From assembly GCA_910579545.1 (NCBI GenBank), contig CAJTVI010000098.1, positions 1-7,197 of the forward strand: a stretch of DNA of 7,197 nucleotides, written 5' to 3'. Shown here piece by piece: positions 5,453 to 7,197 of this stretch. Origin of the DNA: an uncultured Oscillospiraceae bacterium. GTDB lineage: Bacteria > Bacillota > Clostridia > Oscillospirales > Ruminococcaceae. A program made the position numbers and the translations under genes. The notes beneath the pieces were generated by a model, which was given only the letters and a program-made list of their open reading frames with translations, was not told where the DNA came from and made no database searches. How positions within the stretch are numbered: the stretch's first letter is position 1; each line of letters opens with the position of its first letter.

Positions 5453-6078
5453 GGCAGATCCTCCTTTTGAAAAATGGGCGGCGGGCCGCCGGGGGCGTCC
5501 CCCGGCGGGGTTTGGCCGGCCGGGGCCGCGGGGCAAGGCGCGGGCGTATTCACGGGGGTGGGTGCAGAACTGGCCGGACAAGGCGCGGGCGCGGGCGGGG
5601 CGCCCGGCTTTTTCCAGCGGGCGGTCTTGGGACGCAGCCGCAGGCGGGCAAAAAATTCGGCTAAAAGGGCGGCGGATTCCTCCTCCAGCAGGCCCTGCTC
5701 CACCGCCGGCCGGTGGTTGAAGGGCTGGCTGAACAGATCCAGCACCGAGCCGCAGCAGCCGGCTTTGGCGTCGCGCGCGGCGTAGACCACCCGCCGGATG
5801 CGGCTGTTGATGATCGCACCCGCGCACATGGGGCAGGGCTCCAGGGTCACAAACAGCTCGCACTCCCACAGCCGCCAGCCGCCCAGCGCTTTGCAGGCCG
5901 CGCCAATGGCCAGCAGCTCGGCGTGGCAGAGGGCGTTTTTGTCCCCCTCGCGCCGGTTGTGGGCCGCCGCGACCAGCTCGCCGCGCCGGGCCACCACCGC
6001 GCCCACCGGCACCTCGCCCTCCCCGGCCGCGGCGCGGGCCTCGGCCAGGGCAAGCTGCATCAGTTCAAGGTCGGTCAT
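5449..6078 (-). CDS. tadA: tRNA adenosine(34) deaminase TadA, with Pro/Ala-rich C-terminal extension
   Basis: This 209-residue protein would convert A34 to inosine in the anticodon of tRNA-Arg(ACG), needed to read CGN codons. The zinc site is intact: His52 and the proton-shuttling Glu54 in CHAELLAI, and Cys82 and Cys85 in TLEPCPMCAGA. NSRIRRVVYAARDAKAG and QPFNHRPAVEQGLLEEESAALL are typical of TadA. The core ends near residue 150, which is the usual family length. Residues 151-209 are an extra low-complexity tail rich in Pro and Ala; it carries a hairpin-forming stretch and the ribosome site of the next gene, and may be former spacer now read through. The start ATG (6078-6076) follows AGGAGG by 8 bases; an upstream in-frame ATG near 6165 would only add residues encoded by the dispersed repeat. 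The TGA overlaps the reductase ATG. Confidence 0.95.
   Translation of the reverse strand: MTDLELMQLALAEARAAAGEGEVPVGAVVARRGELVAAAHNRREGDKNALCHAELLAIGAACKALGGWRLWECELFVTLEPCPMCAGAIINSRIRRVVYAARDAKAGCCGSVLDLFSQPFNHRPAVEQGLLEEESAALLAEFFARLRLRPKTARWKKPGAPPAPAPCPASSAPTPVNTPAPCPAAPAGQTPPGDAPGGPPPIFQKEDLP
5460..5466 (-). promoter_or_regulatory. Reductase ribosome binding site inside the tadA reading frame
   Basis: AAGGAGG on the minus strand, 7 bases before the reductase ATG (5452-5450). It fixes the start of the reductase and is itself read as the last residues of TadA (QKEDLP). Confidence 0.85.
5486..5508 (-). repeat. Perfect 10-bp hairpin within the TadA tail
   Basis: Arms 5486-5495 and 5499-5508 are fully complementary with a 3-base loop. 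On the minus strand it sits about 20 bases before the reductase ribosome site, inside the Pro-rich tail of tadA. It could modulate coupling or be a relic of an intergenic hairpin. Confidence 0.55.
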
Positions 6079-6086
6079 AGCAGGGG

Positions 6087-6092
6087 CCTCCT
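6087..6092 (-). promoter_or_regulatory. Ribosome binding site of tadA
   Basis: AGGAGG on the minus strand, 8 bases before the ATG at 6078-6076. It selects this ATG over the in-frame upstream one in the repeat. Confidence 0.85.
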
Positions 6093-6130
6093 GTCGGGCT
6101 GTCTTGGGCCAATCTGGGGGGCGGGCGTTT

Positions 6131-6239
6131 GGCCGATCTGGGGGGCTCGCCCCCCAGACCCCCATTATAAGAAAAAGTATAAATTACGAACATAAAGGCT
6201 GGCGCAGAGAGGCTGAGGCTGGCCGGGGAGGTGGCGGGC
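6131..6239 (-). repeat. Dispersed 109-base repeat, copy B
   Basis: Inverted counterpart of copy A (1116-1224), gap-free. Its hairpin arms 6137-6145 and 6150-6158 form a perfect 9-bp stem with a completely different 4-base loop. The AT-rich middle contains TATAAT on the minus strand (6169-6164), pointing to tadA. Beyond the end (6130-6106, minus strand) a degenerate second half-unit (CCCCCAGAT, a pyrimidine, then GGCC) is attached, which resembles the right end of copy A. Confidence 0.85.
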
Positions 6240-6249
6240 CGCTGCCGAT

Positions 6250-6388
6250 GGGGGGCGGGCGTTTGGCCGATCTGGGGGGCTCGCCCCACCAGCAAATGCC
6301 CTGCATTTGCTGGATGCGATGTTTCTGGATTTTTTGCCCTTGGCAAACTGTCTGGCAAAAAATGCGAAACATCGGACCAGACCCCCAT
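6250..6388 (-). repeat. Third, partial copy of the repeat core (copy C), split by an insert
   Basis: Bases 6250-6287 are identical to 6116-6153 (38 bases, direct orientation, offset 134) and 6377-6388 are identical to 6154-6165. These 50 bases are contiguous in copy B but separated by 89 bases here. The copy lacks the AT-rich and left parts of the element; after 6388 the sequences diverge. Confidence 0.8.
6288..6376. mobile_element. 89-base two-hairpin insert within repeat copy C
   Basis: The insert breaks the hairpin arm of copy C without loss of a base. It consists almost wholly of two inverted repeats: 6289-6298 with 6304-6313 (10 bp, 5-base loop), and 6317-6374 (outer arms 6317-6325/6366-6374 of 9 bp; inner arms 6329-6338/6354-6363 of 10 bp). 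ACCAG occurs at both edges (6288-6292 and 6376-6380), possibly a 5-base target duplication, though this could be chance. No coding capacity is evident. It could be a REP/MITE-like element; no transposase is nearby. Confidence 0.55.
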
Positions 6389-6390
6389 TT

Positions 6391-6414
6391 CGCCGCCCAA
6401 AATTTTGGGCGGCG
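6391..6414. repeat. Perfect 24-base palindrome
   Basis: The two 12-base halves are exact complements, with AAAATTTT at the centre and GC-rich flanks. It lies 68 bases downstream of the protease stop on the minus strand. No T-run follows on either strand, so it is not a normal terminator. It could be a protein-binding site or the end of a transcript. Confidence 0.6.
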
Positions 6415-6481
6415 GGAAAATTCAGATGGGCAAGGTGAGCGGGCCGCCCCGCCTTTGGGCAGTCCCAAGGCTTCTGCGCCG

Positions 6482-7197
6482 CTAAAAGATCCAGCGGCAG
6501 AGCATCCAGATGCTCAGCGCAGCCAGGGCCATCCGCCAGGCGGGGCAGCCAAACAGGGCGGAGATCCCCGGGCCGCCGCCGGGCATCGCCCAGGGCCCGG
6601 CGGCGCGGGCGCGCGGGCGGGGGGAGTGCTCGGCGGGCAGCTGCGCCCCTTTGGCGGGGGCGGGCCGCAGCTTTTGGGCCTGCCAGGCCGCCGCGCAGCC
6701 CCAAACCAGGCAGCCGAGCCCGGCGGCAAGGCCCAGCGCGGCGGCCAGCTCGCCGTCCGCGTACTGGGCCAGCCAGGCGCACCAAAAGGCCAGGGCATTG
6801 TTGACCAGGTGCAGCGCCGCGCCGGGCCACACGCTGCCGCGCCATTCGGCAAACAGGCCCAGCAGCAGCCCGCTTACCAGCGCGCTCAGGGCCTGGGCGG
6901 GGCTGCCGTGGCAGAGGGCGAACAGCAGCGCGCTGCCCAGCACCGCCGCCCCGGGGCCAAAGGGGCGCAGGGCGGTTTGCAGAACGCCGCGGAAAAACAG
7001 CTCCTCGGACGCGGCGGGCAGCAGGCAGAGGGCCACAAAGGCGGCGGCCAGCGCCCAGCCGCCGGCGGGCAGCAGGGTCTGCCGGGCCGGCAGGCCCAGC
7101 GCCCGGCCCAGCCGCCCGCCCAGGGTGCTGGCCAGGGCCGCCGCCCCCAAAAAGAGGGGCGGGAACCACCCGGGGGCCCGGCCCCGGGCACGGCCCG
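6482..7197 (-). CDS. CPBP-family intramembrane glutamic endopeptidase, 5'-partial
   Basis: A membrane protein of the CPBP (CAAX protease and bacteriocin-processing, Abi) family. Counting from a TTG at 7150, the catalytic motif EExxxR is Glu49-Glu50 to Arg54 (SEELFFRG), the second motif is Phe77 to His81 (FALCH), and the third is His114 to Asn118 (HLVNN); all are intact, so the enzyme should be active. Hydrophobic helices surround them, and a last helix (AWRMALAALSIWML) closes the protein after a Pro/Arg-rich cytoplasmic-looking segment. The frame stays open to the window edge with family-like hydrophobic sequence (GWFPPLFLG) before the TTG, so the true start is probably outside. Substrate is unknown; members process prenylated proteins, peptides or anti-sigma factors, or confer self-immunity to bacteriocins. 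No bacteriocin gene is visible. It is separated from tadA by about 400 bases of repeats. Confidence 0.9.
   Translation of the reverse strand, partial: GRARGRAPGWFPPLFLGAAALASTLGGRLGRALGLPARQTLLPAGGWALAAAFVALCLLPAASEELFFRGVLQTALRPFGPGAAVLGSALLFALCHGSPAQALSALVSGLLLGLFAEWRGSVWPGAALHLVNNALAFWCAWLAQYADGELAAALGLAAGLGCLVWGCAAAWQAQKLRPAPAKGAQLPAEHSPRPRARAAGPWAMPGGGPGISALFGCPAWRMALAALSIWMLCRWIF

Noticed and set aside
6079..6165. A longer TadA starting at the in-frame ATG near 6165
   Set aside because: The extra residues are encoded by the dispersed repeat, there is no ribosome site for that ATG, and the ATG at 6078 has AGGAGG at ideal distance and gives the normal TadA beginning.
6116..6287. Short direct repeats at 6116-6153 and 6250-6287 as a CRISPR array
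   Set aside because: There are only two units, the interval contains the other dispersed repeat rather than a spacer, and no cas gene is present.

Overview
The window is very GC-rich and reads like a high-GC member of the Clostridia, most likely in the Oscillospiraceae/Ruminococcaceae range (Faecalibacterium, Gemmiger, Subdoligranulum and relatives). Reasons are strong AGGAGG-type ribosome binding sites, a lipoprotein substrate-binding protein with Ala/Ser/Pro linker, a YmfI-type reductase of the Firmicute EF-P pathway, and one AT-rich sigma-A promoter island in GC-rich DNA. The genus is an inference from style; there is no rRNA gene or other marker. I see no tRNA, rRNA, CRISPR array, transposase or phage gene.

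Left half, plus strand: the 3' part of an unrecognised membrane protein (1-1047, open at the left edge); a 567-base gap holding a dispersed repeat, a strong terminator, two promoters and a long structured leader; then a polar amino acid ABC importer: lipoprotein binding protein (1615-2448), permease (2657-3376) and ATPase (3363-4085), closed by a terminator at 4088-4116. The binding protein has its two halves in swapped order compared with normal family-3 binding proteins. It looks like a natural circular permutation and is the most interesting item here.

Right half, minus strand, converging on the same terminator: a CPBP-family intramembrane protease (6482-7197, open at the right edge); a 400-base gap built of nested repeats and hairpins; tadA (tRNA wobble adenosine deaminase, with an odd Pro/Ala tail); a YmfI-like short-chain reductase coupled to tadA by an ATGA overlap; and a 5'-truncated alpha/beta hydrolase remnant. 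TadA and a YmfI-type EF-P reductase would both serve translation.

The two gene-free stretches are linked. A 109-base element occurs in inverted orientation at 1116-1224 and 6131-6239 with no indels, and its perfect hairpin is conserved by a compensatory base-pair change. A third, partial copy at 6250-6388 is split by an 89-base insert made almost entirely of two hairpins; removing the insert restores the uninterrupted sequence exactly. This points to a family of small non-coding mobile or recombining elements in this genome.
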